A stretch of 64,000 nt of DNA from JAAUTT01 sp038213375 (GCA_038213375.1 JBBQTB010000012.1:62001-126000); one strand, 5' to 3'; shown: positions 52,921 to 63,360, counted from the stretch's first letter. Notes: generated by a model not told the origin, from the letters alone. Numbers and translations: made by a program.

Positions 52921-55428
52921 TTAATCAATATTCGTTATATCAGGTTCAGAATCGCCTTCAATGGAAGGTGCTTCATAATTTTCGTCTTCTGATTTTGGTA
53001 CTTGTGCAACTGATGCAATTACATCATTCTTACGAAGGTTGATTAATTTAACGCCCTGTGCCGTACGACCAATCACTCTGAAACTGGATACTGCCAAACG
53101 AATGGTAATTCCAGATTTATTGATAATCATGAGGTCGTCCTTATCGGTTACACTCTTAACTGCAATAAGCTTACCGGTTTTTTCCGTGATATTAATGGTT
53201 TTTACACCTTTACCTCCGCGATTGGTAATCCGATAATCGTCAATTTTCGAACGTTTTCCAAATCCGGTTTCAGAAACTACCAGAATATCTTGTTCGCTAT
53301 TGTCAACACAAATAATACCAATTACTCTATCATCTGACCCTTCTGAAATTTTAATTGCTCGAACACCGGCAGCTGTGCGACCCATGGCTCTTACCTTATT
53401 TTCAGGAAAGCGAATAGCACGACCCGAACGAATAGCAACCAAAATTTCACTGGTTCCATCAGTTAATTTAGCATCAATCAAGCTATCACCTTCCCGAATA
53501 GTAATTGCAACAATGCCGTTTTGCCTTGGTCGGGTAAAATCTTCTAACGCCATCTTTTTCATTACACCATTCCGTGTGCAAAGTACTATAAAATGGTTAT
53601 TTACATAATCTGCGTCAGTAAGGCTGGTAATATTTAAAAATGCTTTTACAACATCATCAGAATCAATATTGATTAGATTTTGGATTGCTCTGCCTTTTGA
53701 AATTTTAGTCCCTTCAGGGATATCATACACTTTTTGCCAGAAACACTTACCTTTTTCAGTAAAAAATAACATGGTATTGTGCATAGTTGCGCTGAACATA
53801 TGAGCAAGGAAATCTTCATCACGGGTGCTACTGCCTTTTGTGCCAACCCCTCCCCTGCCTTGAGTTTTAAATTCTGTTAAAGGAGTACGTTTGATATATC
53901 CAAGATTTGAAATGGTAAGAACCATATCATCATCTGCGAAAAAGTCCTCAGGATTAAATTCCCCTGCAGATGGAACTATTTCAGTTCGTCGTTCGTCTCC
54001 AAATTTATCTCTTAAAATAATTAACTCATTCTTTATAATGCTCATTCTTAATGGTTCATCAGCAAGTACCGAATTTAAATATTCAATCAATTTTAATAAT
54101 TCGTCAAATTCTTTTCGGAGTTCATCTCTGCTTAAACCTGTTAACGCCCGTAAACGCATATCGAGTATAGCTCTGGCCTGAATCTCAGATAAACTAAATC
54201 TTTCAATTAATTTTGTTTGCGCTTCTTCTGTATTTGCTGCTGCACGTATTATTCTAACAACTTCGTCTATATTGTCAACCGCAATTAGCAAACCTTCAAG
54301 AATATGTTTGCGTTTTTCGGCCTGCTCCAGATCGAATTGAGTTCTGCGAACAACTACTTCATGACGATGCTTAACATAATAGTGAATCAGCTGTTTCAGG
54401 TTAAGCATTTTAGGTCGACCATTTACCAGTGCTATGTTATTTATGTTAAACGCTGACTGTAATTGAGTATGTTTAAATAGGTTATTAAGAACAACATTAG
54501 CTTTGGCTTCTTTTTTTAAAATGATGACGATCCTCATTCCATTTCGGTCACTTTCATCATTTATATAGGATATTCCTTCAATCTTCTTATCGTTGATTAA
54601 ATCAGCTGTTTTCTTAATAAGTTCAGCTTTATTAACCTGAAAAGGAATCTCAGTAACAATGATTTTATCACGTCCTGACGCAGTTATTTCGACCTCTGTT
54701 TTTGCTCGAACAACAATTCGACCACGACCGGTTTCATACGCTTCTTTAATACCCTGATATCCATTTATTATAGAACCAGTGGGGAAATCAGGTCCTTTAA
54801 TATGGTGCATCAATTCCTCGATGGTTATATCATTATTATCAATATATGCAATAATGGCATTAACCACCTCCTTGAGATTATGAGGAGCCATATTCGTTGC
54901 CATACCAACGGCAATACCCGATGCGCCATTTACTATTAAGTTAGGAAATGCACTTGGCAATACCTTGGGTTCCTGAAGTGAATCATCAAAATTCAATTGA
55001 AAATCAACCGTATTTTTTTCGATATCGGCTAACATTTCTTCAGCTATTTTGGTCATTTTTGCCTCGGTATACCTCATGGCAGCCGGGCTGTCGCCGTCAA
55101 CTGATCCAAAGTTTCCCTGTCCATCTACAAGAGTATAACGGAGAGACCAAGGTTGAGCCATACGCACCATTGCATCATAAACTGAAGTATCACCATGTGG
55201 GTGATACTTACCTAACACTTCCCCAACAATTCTGGCTGACTTTTTGTACGTTTTGTTAGAAAGTAAACCAAGTTCAGACATTCCATACAATACCCGACGG
55301 TGCACGGGTTTTAATCCATCTCTCACATCCGGAAGAGCTCTAGATACAATCACAGACATCGAATAATCGATGTAAGCTGTTTTCATTTCTTCCTCGATGT
55401 TGATTTTAATTATCTTTTCGTCCTGCAT
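52921..55428 (-). CDS. gyrA: DNA gyrase subunit A
   Basis: An 835-residue type II topoisomerase subunit. Catalytic tyrosine Y120 in AAMRYTEAK; quinolone region HPHGDTSVYD with Thr (T81) where E. coli has S83 and Asp D85 as D87. The C-terminal part (~500-810) is the six-bladed propeller that wraps DNA, with a GyrA-box-like QGRGGVG near 530 and repeated IGIICVDNSE/VVSETGFGKR blades. Acidic tail. Divergent from clpC. Confidence 0.96.
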   Translation of the reverse strand: MQDEKIIKINIEEEMKTAYIDYSMSVIVSRALPDVRDGLKPVHRRVLYGMSELGLLSNKTYKKSARIVGEVLGKYHPHGDTSVYDAMVRMAQPWSLRYTLVDGQGNFGSVDGDSPAAMRYTEAKMTKIAEEMLADIEKNTVDFQLNFDDSLQEPKVLPSAFPNLIVNGASGIAVGMATNMAPHNLKEVVNAIIAYIDNNDITIEELMHHIKGPDFPTGSIINGYQGIKEAYETGRGRIVVRAKTEVEITASGRDKIIVTEIPFQVNKAELIKKTADLINDKKIEGISYINDESDRNGMRIVIILKKEAKANVVLNNLFKHTQLQSAFNINNIALVNGRPKMLNLKQLIHYYVKHRHEVVVRRTQFDLEQAEKRKHILEGLLIAVDNIDEVVRIIRAAANTEEAQTKLIERFSLSEIQARAILDMRLRALTGLSRDELRKEFDELLKLIEYLNSVLADEPLRMSIIKNELIILRDKFGDERRTEIVPSAGEFNPEDFFADDDMVLTISNLGYIKRTPLTEFKTQGRGGVGTKGSSTRDEDFLAHMFSATMHNTMLFFTEKGKCFWQKVYDIPEGTKISKGRAIQNLINIDSDDVVKAFLNITSLTDADYVNNHFIVLCTRNGVMKKMALEDFTRPRQNGIVAITIREGDSLIDAKLTDGTSEILVAIRSGRAIRFPENKVRAMGRTAAGVRAIKISEGSDDRVIGIICVDNSEQDILVVSETGFGKRSKIDDYRITNRGGKGVKTINITEKTGKLIAVKSVTDKDDLMIINKSGITIRLAVSSFRVIGRTAQGVKLINLRKNDVIASVAQVPKSEDENYEAPSIEGDSEPDITNID

Positions 55429-55573
55429 TTTATTTAATAGTTCCTAATAATCAACATTATAAGCTTATTTCAAAATAGGTACTAAAATAGGTATTTTTTA
55501 GCTAATATCTAACACCTCGTAATCGAATTTATTAACAAGCGATTGTTTATAACAATCATGCTCGTTTTATTGT

Positions 55574-55581
55574 TATATTTG
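55574..55581 (+). promoter_or_regulatory. -7 box of clpC
   Basis: TATATTTG, exact TAnnTTTG, 46 bases before the ATG at 55628. Confidence 0.5.
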
Positions 55582-55627
55582 TAATTCGTTTGTAATTTTA
55601 GATTAAAATATACTTTAAGAAAATTAT

Positions 55628-58168
55628 ATGGATGCCAAGTTTTCGCAAAGGATTAGAGATGTTCTCTCGTACAGCAAGGAAGAGGCTATCCGGTTGGGTA
55701 ATCCCTACATTGGTACGGAACATTTGTTTTTAGGAATTCTTCGGGATGGTGAAGGTGATGCAATTGAAGCCCTCGTTGCTCTTGGTGCTGATCTTTATGA
55801 ACTTAGAAAAGCAATTGAGCAGAGAATACGGCCGGAACAATATGCGCCTGTTAAGGATACGGAGAATGTTCCCTTAATTAAACCCGCAGAGAGGGCTTTA
55901 AAGTTGGTTCATTTGGAAGCGCGCTCTTTCAAAAGTGAAACAATAGATACAGGTCATTTATTGCTAGCATTATTAAAGGATGAAAATTCCTTTATTTCTC
56001 AAATGCTTTCTGAAAAAAATATTGATTATTTTACAATCAAAGAAGAACTGGAGAGTTACCATATTGAATCCAAATCCGATTTCCCCGGTGGAGAAGATGA
56101 TGATGATGATTCCCGAAGTAACCAATTTGGACAGAGTAAACAACAGCAAGGTAATCAGCCATCTAAAGGCACTTCAGATACTCCTGTATTAGATAATTTT
56201 GGCGTTGACTTAACAAAAGCAGCTGAAGAAGGTCGGTTAGATCCAATTATAGGACGTGAAAAAGAAATTGAGCGTTTAGCTCAAATTCTTAGCCGAAGAA
56301 AGAAAAATAATCCGATTTTGATTGGAGAACCTGGTGTAGGAAAATCTGCTATTGCAGAAGGTCTTGCATTGCGGATAATTCAAAGGAAAGTATCACGGGT
56401 TTTATTCGGTAAACGTGTTGTTACCCTGGATTTGGCCTCAATTGTGGCCGGTACAAAATATCGCGGACAGTTTGAAGAACGGATGAAGGCCATTTTAAAC
56501 GAATTGGCTAAAACCAATAGTGTAATATTATTCATCGACGAAATCCACACCATCGTTGGTGCCGGTGGAGCAACCGGCTCGCTTGATGCTGCTAACATGC
56601 TTAAACCGGCTCTTGCCCGTGGCGAAATTCAGTGTATTGGGGCAACCACTCTGGATGAATATCGCCAGCATATTGAAAAAGATGGTGCATTGGAACGCCG
56701 GTTTCAAAAAGTGATGGTCGAACCTACATCGGTTGATGAGACAATTGAAATTCTTAATAACATAAAGGAACGTTACGAAGATCACCATAACGTTTATTAT
56801 ACTCCAGATGCCATCGATGCGTGTGTAAAACTTACCGCAAGATATATCACTGATAGACACTTACCAGATAAAGCGATTGATGCTTTAGATGAATCAGGTT
56901 CAAGAGTTCATATTTCAAACATTGTGGTTCCAGAGCGTATTCTTGAACTTGAAAAGCAAATTGAAGAAGCCAAGAAAGAGAAAATAAAAGCTGTAAAAAA
57001 TCAGAATTTCGAAAAAGCAGCCAGCTTTCGCGATCGCGAAAAAGAATTGCTTGAACGATTGGAAGATGAAAAAATTCGATGGGAAAAAGAACTTGCAAAA
57101 AATAGAGTAACCGTCGATTCTGAAAAAGTTGCTGAAGTAGTCGCCATGATGACCGGCGTTCCGGTTCAAAGGATAGCCCAGGCAGAAGGCCAGCGCTTAT
57201 TAAATATGGGACAAATTTTGAAAGGAAGTGTTGTTGGTCAGGATGAAGCCATCGAAAAGGTAGTAAAAGCGATTCAACGAAATCGGGCCGGACTTAAAGA
57301 TCCAAACAAACCAATTGGAACGTTTGTATTTCTTGGACCTACAGGTGTTGGCAAAACACAATTGGCAAAGGTTTTAGCAAGATATTTATTTGACAGCACC
57401 GACAATCTTATTCGCGTTGATATGAGCGAATATATGGAGAAATTTAGTGTATCCCGTTTAGTTGGTGCACCTCCAGGCTATATCGGTTATGAAGAAGGCG
57501 GGCAATTAACTGAGAAGGTTCGTAGAAAGCCTTATTCAGTTGTCCTTTTAGACGAAATTGAAAAAGCTCACCCCGACATTTTTCATATATTATTGCAGGT
57601 TCTTGATGAGGGTCAATTAACTGACAGTTTAGGACGACGTGTTGACTTCAAGAATACGATCATTATTATGACGTCAAATATTGGTACCCGTCAATTAAAA
57701 GATTTTGGAGCTGGGGTAGGTTTCAATACTGCTACAAAGAATGCACAATCAAACGAATACGCTAAAAGTGTGATTCAAAATGCACTCAAAAAGGCCTTTG
57801 CTCCTGAGTTTATAAATCGTATCGACGATGTTGTTATGTTCAACACGCTATCGAAGCAGGATATCTTTAAAATTATTGATATTGAACTTAAAGGATTATT
57901 TGATCGAATTAATAATTTGGGGTATAAGATAAAGATATCACCGGCAGCAAAAGATTTCATCATTGAAAAGGGGTATGACATAAATTTTGGGGCTCGCCCA
58001 TTAAAAAGAGCTATTCAGAAATATATTGAAGATCCTATGGCCGAAGTTATTATTAAGGCTTCTGTTTCTGAAGGTGATATCATACTGGTATCCTATAATA
58101 AGAAAAAAGATCATTTAACCATTAAAGTAGAAAAAGTTAAACAAAGTGAGGTGAAAGCTGTTGAATAG
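55628..58168 (+). CDS. clpC: ATP-dependent Clp protease ATP-binding subunit ClpC
   Basis: An 846-residue Hsp100 unfoldase. Clp_N repeats (~1-145), a short acidic and Gln-rich linker (~150-180), AAA1 with Walker A GEPGVGKS (233-240), a UVR-type middle part (KIKAVKNQNFEKAASFRDREKELLERLE), AAA2 with Walker A GPTGVGKT (570-577), then a C-terminal D2 small domain. Feeds protein to ClpP; clpP is not in the window. The queuosine transporter gene follows 21 bases later. Confidence 0.95.
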   Translation: MDAKFSQRIRDVLSYSKEEAIRLGNPYIGTEHLFLGILRDGEGDAIEALVALGADLYELRKAIEQRIRPEQYAPVKDTENVPLIKPAERALKLVHLEARSFKSETIDTGHLLLALLKDENSFISQMLSEKNIDYFTIKEELESYHIESKSDFPGGEDDDDDSRSNQFGQSKQQQGNQPSKGTSDTPVLDNFGVDLTKAAEEGRLDPIIGREKEIERLAQILSRRKKNNPILIGEPGVGKSAIAEGLALRIIQRKVSRVLFGKRVVTLDLASIVAGTKYRGQFEERMKAILNELAKTNSVILFIDEIHTIVGAGGATGSLDAANMLKPALARGEIQCIGATTLDEYRQHIEKDGALERRFQKVMVEPTSVDETIEILNNIKERYEDHHNVYYTPDAIDACVKLTARYITDRHLPDKAIDALDESGSRVHISNIVVPERILELEKQIEEAKKEKIKAVKNQNFEKAASFRDREKELLERLEDEKIRWEKELAKNRVTVDSEKVAEVVAMMTGVPVQRIAQAEGQRLLNMGQILKGSVVGQDEAIEKVVKAIQRNRAGLKDPNKPIGTFVFLGPTGVGKTQLAKVLARYLFDSTDNLIRVDMSEYMEKFSVSRLVGAPPGYIGYEEGGQLTEKVRRKPYSVVLLDEIEKAHPDIFHILLQVLDEGQLTDSLGRRVDFKNTIIIMTSNIGTRQLKDFGAGVGFNTATKNAQSNEYAKSVIQNALKKAFAPEFINRIDDVVMFNTLSKQDIFKIIDIELKGLFDRINNLGYKIKISPAAKDFIIEKGYDINFGARPLKRAIQKYIEDPMAEVIIKASVSEGDIILVSYNKKKDHLTIKVEKVKQSEVKAVE

Positions 58169-58189
58169 GTAGTTTTATTTGACAATCTC

Positions 58190-58933
58190 ATGGAAGAAGC
58201 ATTTTATAAGCCCGACAAACACAATAATCTATACGTTGTTTTGTCGGGCATTTTTATTGCTAATGCTATAATAGCTGAATTAGTTGGAGTAAAAATATTC
58301 ACTCTCGGAAAACTATTCGAAAAGTTTGATTTAAACTTGAGTGTTGGTGTAATTATTTGGCCAATTGTTTTTGTACTTTCTGATATTGTAAATGAATATT
58401 TTGGAAAAAATGGAGTTCGTAAATTGAGTTTTTATACTGCGGGCTTAGTAACATATTCTTTCTTTATTATTTACATTGGAACAGGTCTAACTCCTGCTCA
58501 GTTCTGGCTTTCTAATAATCATCTTGACCCTGCTGGTAATGTATTTAACATCAATTATGCATATTCAGCTATTTTCCGACAAAGTTTGGGGATTATTGTT
58601 GGCTCAGTTTCAGCATTTTTGGTAGCTCAACTAATAGATACTTATTCGTTTCTATATATTAAAAAATTAACAGGACATAAATGGCTGTGGCTCAGGGCAA
58701 CTGGCTCCACTGTCATTTCTCAGATGTTTGACAGTTTTGTAATTCTTTTTATTGCTTTTTATCTGCTTGGAAATTGGTCTTTTAATCAGGTAATTTCGGT
58801 AGGAATTGTACAATATTTTTACAAAGTTGGAATCGCTATATTACTCACTCCTGTTTTGTATCTAGTTCACTATACTATTGATAATTATTTAGGAAGTCAT
58901 TCTCATTCAGAATCAAATAATACTTCCAATTAA
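58190..58933 (+). CDS. Queuosine precursor transporter, YhhQ family
   Basis: A 247-residue protein with about six membrane helices; family blocks ANAIIAELVGVKIFTLGK, IIWPIVFVLSDIVNEYFGK, FLVAQLIDTYSFLYIKKLTGHKWLWLRATGSTVISQMFDSFVILFIAF. YhhQ relatives import preQ0/preQ1. Goes with queA in this window. Its 3' end overlaps the converging rimO by 21 bases. Confidence 0.92.
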   Translation: MEEAFYKPDKHNNLYVVLSGIFIANAIIAELVGVKIFTLGKLFEKFDLNLSVGVIIWPIVFVLSDIVNEYFGKNGVRKLSFYTAGLVTYSFFIIYIGTGLTPAQFWLSNNHLDPAGNVFNINYAYSAIFRQSLGIIVGSVSAFLVAQLIDTYSFLYIKKLTGHKWLWLRATGSTVISQMFDSFVILFIAFYLLGNWSFNQVISVGIVQYFYKVGIAILLTPVLYLVHYTIDNYLGSHSHSESNNTSN

Positions 58934-60211
58934 ATCATACTCATTAGCATCGGTAATTTTTACCAGGTAGAAATTACCTATTTGAATGGGGTTGGAAGCA
59001 GAAATCAGTACTTCATTATCCACTTCTGGAGAGTCAAATTCCGTACGACCTATAAAATAGTCACCTTCTCTCCTATCAATTATTACTTTATAATTTTTCC
59101 CGATTTTTTCAAGGTTATTTTCTTCTGAGATTTGTCTTTGCAATTCCATTAAAGTTTCAACACGGTAATTTTTAATATCTTCTGAGATATCATCTTCATA
59201 ATTACTATACGCAAAGGATTTTTCCTCATGAGAATAAGGAAATACTCCTAACCTTTCAAATTTTGTTTCTTTTACAAAATCAAGCAATTGGATAAAATCT
59301 GATTCAGTTTCGCCTGGATGACCCACCAGCATGGTTGTTCTAATTGCTATTTCAGGTATTTCAATCCGAATTTTTTTTATAAGTTCAATTGCCTGCTTGC
59401 GATTATTTCCCCGGCGCATCTGATGAAGAACTGCATCGCTAATGTGTTGAAAAGGAATATCTAGGTAACGACAAATTTTTGGATTTTTCTTCATCACAGC
59501 TACTACATCCATTGGAAATTGGTGTGGATAAGCATAGTGAAGCCTTATCCATTCAATTCCTCGAATATTTACTAATTCCTCAAGCAATGCTGCCAGTTTG
59601 CGTTCACTATAAAGATCTAATCCATAATATGTTAAATCTTGAGCAATTAATATCAATTCTTTAACACCTTGATTGGATAATTGTTGAGCTTCATCTATTA
59701 ATTCCCCCATTGAAACAGAGATATGCTTTCCGCGAATGTTTGGAATGGTGCAAAAAGCACAAGATCTGTCACATCCTTCAGATATTTTCAGATAGGCAAA
59801 ATGTTTGGGAGTGGTTTGAAAACGATCACTTAACAATTCCTTATGAAGTCCGATTCCAAGATTTTTTAATATTTCATCAAAATTATTCACACCAAAAAAC
59901 TGATCGACTTCGGATATTTCTTTTTTAAGTTCGTCCTTATATAGCTCAGAAAGACATCCAATTACAAATAAGTTTTGGATTTTCCCCTGTAGTTTTGCTT
60001 GAGCATATTCTAGAATTGTATCAATTGATTCCTGTTTTGCATCGCGGATAAAACCACATGTATTAATAATTACCGTTCCGGATTTAATGTCGTCATAATT
60101 ATGAGTTACTTTATACCCGGAATATTCAATTTGTTTCATTAAATGCTCAGAATCAACTAAGTTCTTGCTACATCCTAAGGTTATAAAATGGATGATTTTT
60201 CGATCTATCAC
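58913..60211 (-). CDS. rimO: Ribosomal protein S12 methylthiotransferase
   Basis: A 432-residue radical SAM enzyme that adds a methylthio group to Asp89 of ribosomal S12. N-terminal 4Fe-4S cysteines C14 (LGCSKN), C52 (NTCGF) and C86 (GCLSE); radical SAM cluster C147, C151, C154 (GCDRSCAFC); C-terminal TRAM domain (~365-430). Ends the conserved leftward block rpmB-rpmG-DUF4295-ftsY-rimO. Confidence 0.95.
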   Translation of the reverse strand: MIDRKIIHFITLGCSKNLVDSEHLMKQIEYSGYKVTHNYDDIKSGTVIINTCGFIRDAKQESIDTILEYAQAKLQGKIQNLFVIGCLSELYKDELKKEISEVDQFFGVNNFDEILKNLGIGLHKELLSDRFQTTPKHFAYLKISEGCDRSCAFCTIPNIRGKHISVSMGELIDEAQQLSNQGVKELILIAQDLTYYGLDLYSERKLAALLEELVNIRGIEWIRLHYAYPHQFPMDVVAVMKKNPKICRYLDIPFQHISDAVLHQMRRGNNRKQAIELIKKIRIEIPEIAIRTTMLVGHPGETESDFIQLLDFVKETKFERLGVFPYSHEEKSFAYSNYEDDISEDIKNYRVETLMELQRQISEENNLEKIGKNYKVIIDRREGDYFIGRTEFDSPEVDNEVLISASNPIQIGNFYLVKITDANEYDLIGSII

Positions 60212-60265
60212 AAAAAACGAATTAAAGTTAAAAAAGAGTTGAAAGTCAGTCTATTATACTATCAA

Positions 60266-61219
60266 TCAATTACTAAATAATGAATCAACAAATTCATATT
60301 TATTAAATACTTGCAGATCTTCAATACCTTCGCCAATACCAATATAGCGAACGGGAATTTTAAATTGATCGGATATTCCAATCACCACTCCGCCTTTTGC
60401 TGTTCCATCAAGTTTTGTAAGTGCAAGTGCAGTAACATCTGTGGCAATGGTAAACTGTTTGGCCTGTTCAAACGCATTTTGCCCGGTAGAGCCATCCAGA
60501 ATAAGTAAGACCTCATGCGGTGCATCAATTACTACCTTCTGCATCACGCGTTTAATTTTGGTTAACTCATTCATCAAATTAACCTTGTTATGTAGACGAC
60601 CGGCTGTATCAATAATAACAACATCGTAGTTGTTAGCAACGGCAGAAGTAATTGTATCAAATGCGACAGCAGCCGGGTCAGCTCCCATGTTCTGCTTTAC
60701 AATATCAACACCTGACCTCTCACTCCATATTACTAATTGTTCGACAGCCGCAGCTCGGAAAGTGTCAGCAGCTCCAAGTAGAACTTTCTTACCAGCCTTC
60801 CGAAAGTGATATGCTAATTTTCCAATAGTAGTCGTTTTGCCAACACCATTTACACCTACTACCATAATTACATATGGTTTTTTATTAGATATGGTTGAAA
60901 AATCGGCGGCGTCACCAGTATTATTTTCTTCCAGAAGTTTTGCGATTTCGTCACGGAGTATTGCATTTAACTCTTCTGAATTTACATATTTATCCTGATT
61001 AACACGTTCTTCAATCCTTTTAATTATTTTAAGGGTAGTTTCTACTCCAACATCCGAGGTGATTAGAACTTCCTCAAGGTTATCAAGAACTTCATCGTCA
61101 ATTTTAGATTTCCCGACTATAGCTCTGGAAATCTTTTGCATAACACTCGTTTTGGTCTTTTCGAGACCTTTATTTAGTGTTTCCTTTTTTTCCTTTGAGA
61201 GAAAGCCAAATAGTGACAT
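60266..61219 (-). CDS. ftsY: Signal recognition particle receptor FtsY
   Basis: A 317-residue SRP GTPase. Start MSLFGFLSKEKKETLNKGLE; the ATG at 61279 would add 20 non-conserved residues. Helical N domain, then G1 GVNGVGKTTTIGK, G3 DTAGRLHN, G4 TKLDGTAKGG. The acidic A domain of E. coli FtsY is missing, normal for this phylum. It docks SRP-ribosome complexes to SecYEG. Confidence 0.95.
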   Translation of the reverse strand: MSLFGFLSKEKKETLNKGLEKTKTSVMQKISRAIVGKSKIDDEVLDNLEEVLITSDVGVETTLKIIKRIEERVNQDKYVNSEELNAILRDEIAKLLEENNTGDAADFSTISNKKPYVIMVVGVNGVGKTTTIGKLAYHFRKAGKKVLLGAADTFRAAAVEQLVIWSERSGVDIVKQNMGADPAAVAFDTITSAVANNYDVVIIDTAGRLHNKVNLMNELTKIKRVMQKVVIDAPHEVLLILDGSTGQNAFEQAKQFTIATDVTALALTKLDGTAKGGVVIGISDQFKIPVRYIGIGEGIEDLQVFNKYEFVDSLFSN

Positions 61220-61301
61220 AATTTGTATGTATCGAGTCGTAAACCATATAAAAAGTTCTAAATACTTGTTAATTAGCACTTAGACTAATATTTATAATAG
61301 A

Positions 61302-61333
61302 AAAAAGCCTTCTTCAAAAGGAAGAAAGCTTTT
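61302..61333 (-). terminator. Terminator after the rpmB-rpmG-DUF4295 genes
   Basis: Stem AAAAAGCCTTCTTC / GAAGAAAGCTTTT with one bulge, ahead of ftsY on the minus strand. It may reduce read-through into ftsY. Confidence 0.65.
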
Positions 61334-61357
61334 ACTATTTTGTTTTTCGAAGATTAT

Positions 61358-61516
61358 TTATTTCTTAGCAAGGAAGTCTTTTACTTCTTCCGTAGCAACA
61401 ATTTCTTCCTGAAATGTATAAGCACCTGATTTTTCAGATTTTACCATTCTAATTACTTTGGCTACATTTTTACCTGCACCCTGTTTTTTAAGGGTTGCTA
61501 CTACTTTCTTTGCCAT
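61358..61516 (-). CDS. DUF4295 small ribosome-linked protein
   Basis: A 52-residue basic protein, MAKKVVATLKKQGAGKNVAK then VIRMVKSEKSGAYTFQEEIV and ATEEVKDFLAKK. DUF4295 is a Bacteroidota-specific family always found with rpmB and rpmG, as here (9 bases after rpmG), so a ribosomal role is likely but I know of no assigned number. Too short for standard ORF cut-offs. Confidence 0.9.
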   Translation of the reverse strand: MAKKVVATLKKQGAGKNVAKVIRMVKSEKSGAYTFQEEIVATEEVKDFLAKK

Positions 61517-61525
61517 GGTCTAAAA

Positions 61526-61708
61526 TTATTTAATTTCTTTATGAACTGTTACTTTCTTGAGAATTGGATTATATTTTTTCAATTCCAAACGCTCAGTTGT
61601 ATTTTTCTTGTTTTTGGTAGTAATGTAACGGGACGTTCCAGGCATCCCGCTATTTTTATGCTCGGTGCATTCCATTATAACCTGAATTCTATTTCCTTTT
61701 TTTGCCAT
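61526..61708 (-). CDS. rpmG: 50S ribosomal protein L33
   Basis: A 60-residue L33: MAKKGNRIQVIMECTEHKNSG start, SRYITTKNKKNTTERLELKKYNP core. Only one Cys, so the zinc-free (C-minus) form. Between rpmB and DUF4295, tightly packed. Confidence 0.95.
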   Translation of the reverse strand: MAKKGNRIQVIMECTEHKNSGMPGTSRYITTKNKKNTTERLELKKYNPILKKVTVHKEIK

Positions 61709-61727
61709 TTTCGCAATCAGTTAAAAA

Positions 61728-61970
61728 TTAATACTTCGAAATGAAACCGCTGGTCTGAGCATCTTTTAATGCTTGTACGAGACCTTTTTTTGTAATATCT
61801 TTTATTCCGGCGGCAGAAACCTTGATGGTTATCCAACGTTTTTCATCTTCTAAAAAAAACCTTTTTATGAAAAGATTTGGCATAAAAGTGCGTTTCGTTC
61901 TCCTCTTAGAGTGAGATACGTTATTACCCACCATTGCTCTCTTTCCAGTAATTTGACAAATCTTTGACAT
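61728..61970 (-). CDS. rpmB: 50S ribosomal protein L28
   Basis: An 80-residue L28: MSKICQITGKRAMVGNNVSHSKRRTKR, then WITIKVSAAGIKDITKKGL. Lacks the CxxC pairs of the zinc form. First gene of the leftward ribosomal block; promoter upstream. Confidence 0.96.
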   Translation of the reverse strand: MSKICQITGKRAMVGNNVSHSKRRTKRTFMPNLFIKRFFLEDEKRWITIKVSAAGIKDITKKGLVQALKDAQTSGFISKY

Positions 61971-62008
61971 ATTTCTATATTTTTACCAAGTGCTCGTTTA
62001 ACAGGTCG

Positions 62009-62040
62009 CAAAAGTCGCTATAATAATTTAATTTATCAAA
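62009..62040 (-). promoter_or_regulatory. Promoter of the rpmB operon
   Basis: On the minus strand TTTG (62037-62040), 20-base spacer, then GACTTTTG (62009-62016), the same near-consensus -7 box as serB. Leader about 30 nt. Confidence 0.55.
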
Positions 62041-62058
62041 TTTATACTGCATTTTCTT

Positions 62059-63336
62059 TTACTTTTTTTCAATTGTTTTTTGATCCTGTAATATCATCTT
62101 TCGCAGCTCATTGAGTGCTGAAATTGATGCGCGTTGAATATTTCTATCCCTATTATCGCCAAATATAAATTTTTTCGAAAGAACTTGTTTTCCAGATGCA
62201 ACAGCGATCCATGTTGTTCCAATAGGCTTTTCCTCACTCCCACCCTCCGGACCAGAAATACCTGATATAGCAACAGAATAATCAGATTCGAATATTTGTC
62301 TTGCATTTTTAGCCATCAATTCAACTACCTGTTGACTTACAGCCCCATTTTCGTCAATTATATTTTCGTTTATATAAAGTAATTTAGTTTTTATCTGGTT
62401 AGCATATGCCACAATTGATCCTTTATAATATAGTGAACTACCAGGTATTGACGTTATCAGACTTGCGATTTTTCCACCAGTGCAGCTTTCGGCTGTTGAT
62501 ATTGTTTTTTTATTCAATGTTAGTATTTTACTAAGGGTTACTTCAATTGGTTCATCAAGATCACTGAAGTAAAAAGGTAGGATAATTGGCTTTACTTTTT
62601 CCACTTCCTGAGCAACCAGTTGAGTCAGGTTTTCGATTGTATCACCTTTTGCTGTAAGGCGTAACCTTATAATGCCGGGTGATGGCAGATACGCAAGTTT
62701 AATAGTGGTTGGTAATTGAGTCTCCCACGATTCGATTAGGAGCGCTAGGGTTGATTCAGGAACTCCTTGAAGCATCAACGTTTTATGATATATCGCCGGT
62801 GTATCAAATTGCTTTTTAAATCGGGGAATTAGGTAATCTGCCATTATGCCCTTCATTTCAAATGGCACTCCAGGCAAAAAAACATAAATCGTGCTTTCTT
62901 TATGAAACCACATTCCGGGAGCTGTTCCATGATTATTTGGAATAACTTCGCAATTATGAGGAACATTTGCCTGATTACTATTTAGTTCGTTCATTTTTAC
63001 GTTCCTCGAATCCAGTAATTGGGTAACGTGTTTCAGTACCTGGGCATTTCGAATTAATTTTCCGTTAAAGTATTCAGCAATAGTTTGTTTTGTTATATCA
63101 TCTTTGGTGGGGCCTAATCCACCGGTTACAATTATTAACTCAGCCCTTAAAGATGCAAGGTCTAATGAATTAATAATGTGTTGTTTATTATCAGAAATCG
63201 ATGATATTTGACTAACATTTATGCCAATTAAATTCAGTTGTTGAGCAATCCACGCCGAATTTGTGTCAATTATCTGACCTATAAGTATTTCATCACCAAT
63301 AGTAATTATTTCAGCATTTACATTTGAAGATTCCAT
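62059..63336 (-). CDS. cinA: CinA-type nicotinamide-nucleotide amidohydrolase / competence-damage protein
   Basis: A 425-residue protein of full CinA plan: an N-terminal MoCF-like domain (~6-175; ITIGDEILIGQIIDTNSAWIAQQL, VTGGLGPTKDD), a linker domain, and a C-terminal PncC amidase (~265-420; STAESCTGGKIASLITSIPGSS, SGISGPEGGSEEKPIGTTWIAVA) that turns NMN to NaMN. Lies just upstream of rpmB with a gap of ~90 bases. Confidence 0.94.
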   Translation of the reverse strand: MESSNVNAEIITIGDEILIGQIIDTNSAWIAQQLNLIGINVSQISSISDNKQHIINSLDLASLRAELIIVTGGLGPTKDDITKQTIAEYFNGKLIRNAQVLKHVTQLLDSRNVKMNELNSNQANVPHNCEVIPNNHGTAPGMWFHKESTIYVFLPGVPFEMKGIMADYLIPRFKKQFDTPAIYHKTLMLQGVPESTLALLIESWETQLPTTIKLAYLPSPGIIRLRLTAKGDTIENLTQLVAQEVEKVKPIILPFYFSDLDEPIEVTLSKILTLNKKTISTAESCTGGKIASLITSIPGSSLYYKGSIVAYANQIKTKLLYINENIIDENGAVSQQVVELMAKNARQIFESDYSVAISGISGPEGGSEEKPIGTTWIAVASGKQVLSKKFIFGDNRDRNIQRASISALNELRKMILQDQKTIEKK

Positions 63337-63360
63337 GATTCTGTAATTTAATTAAAAATA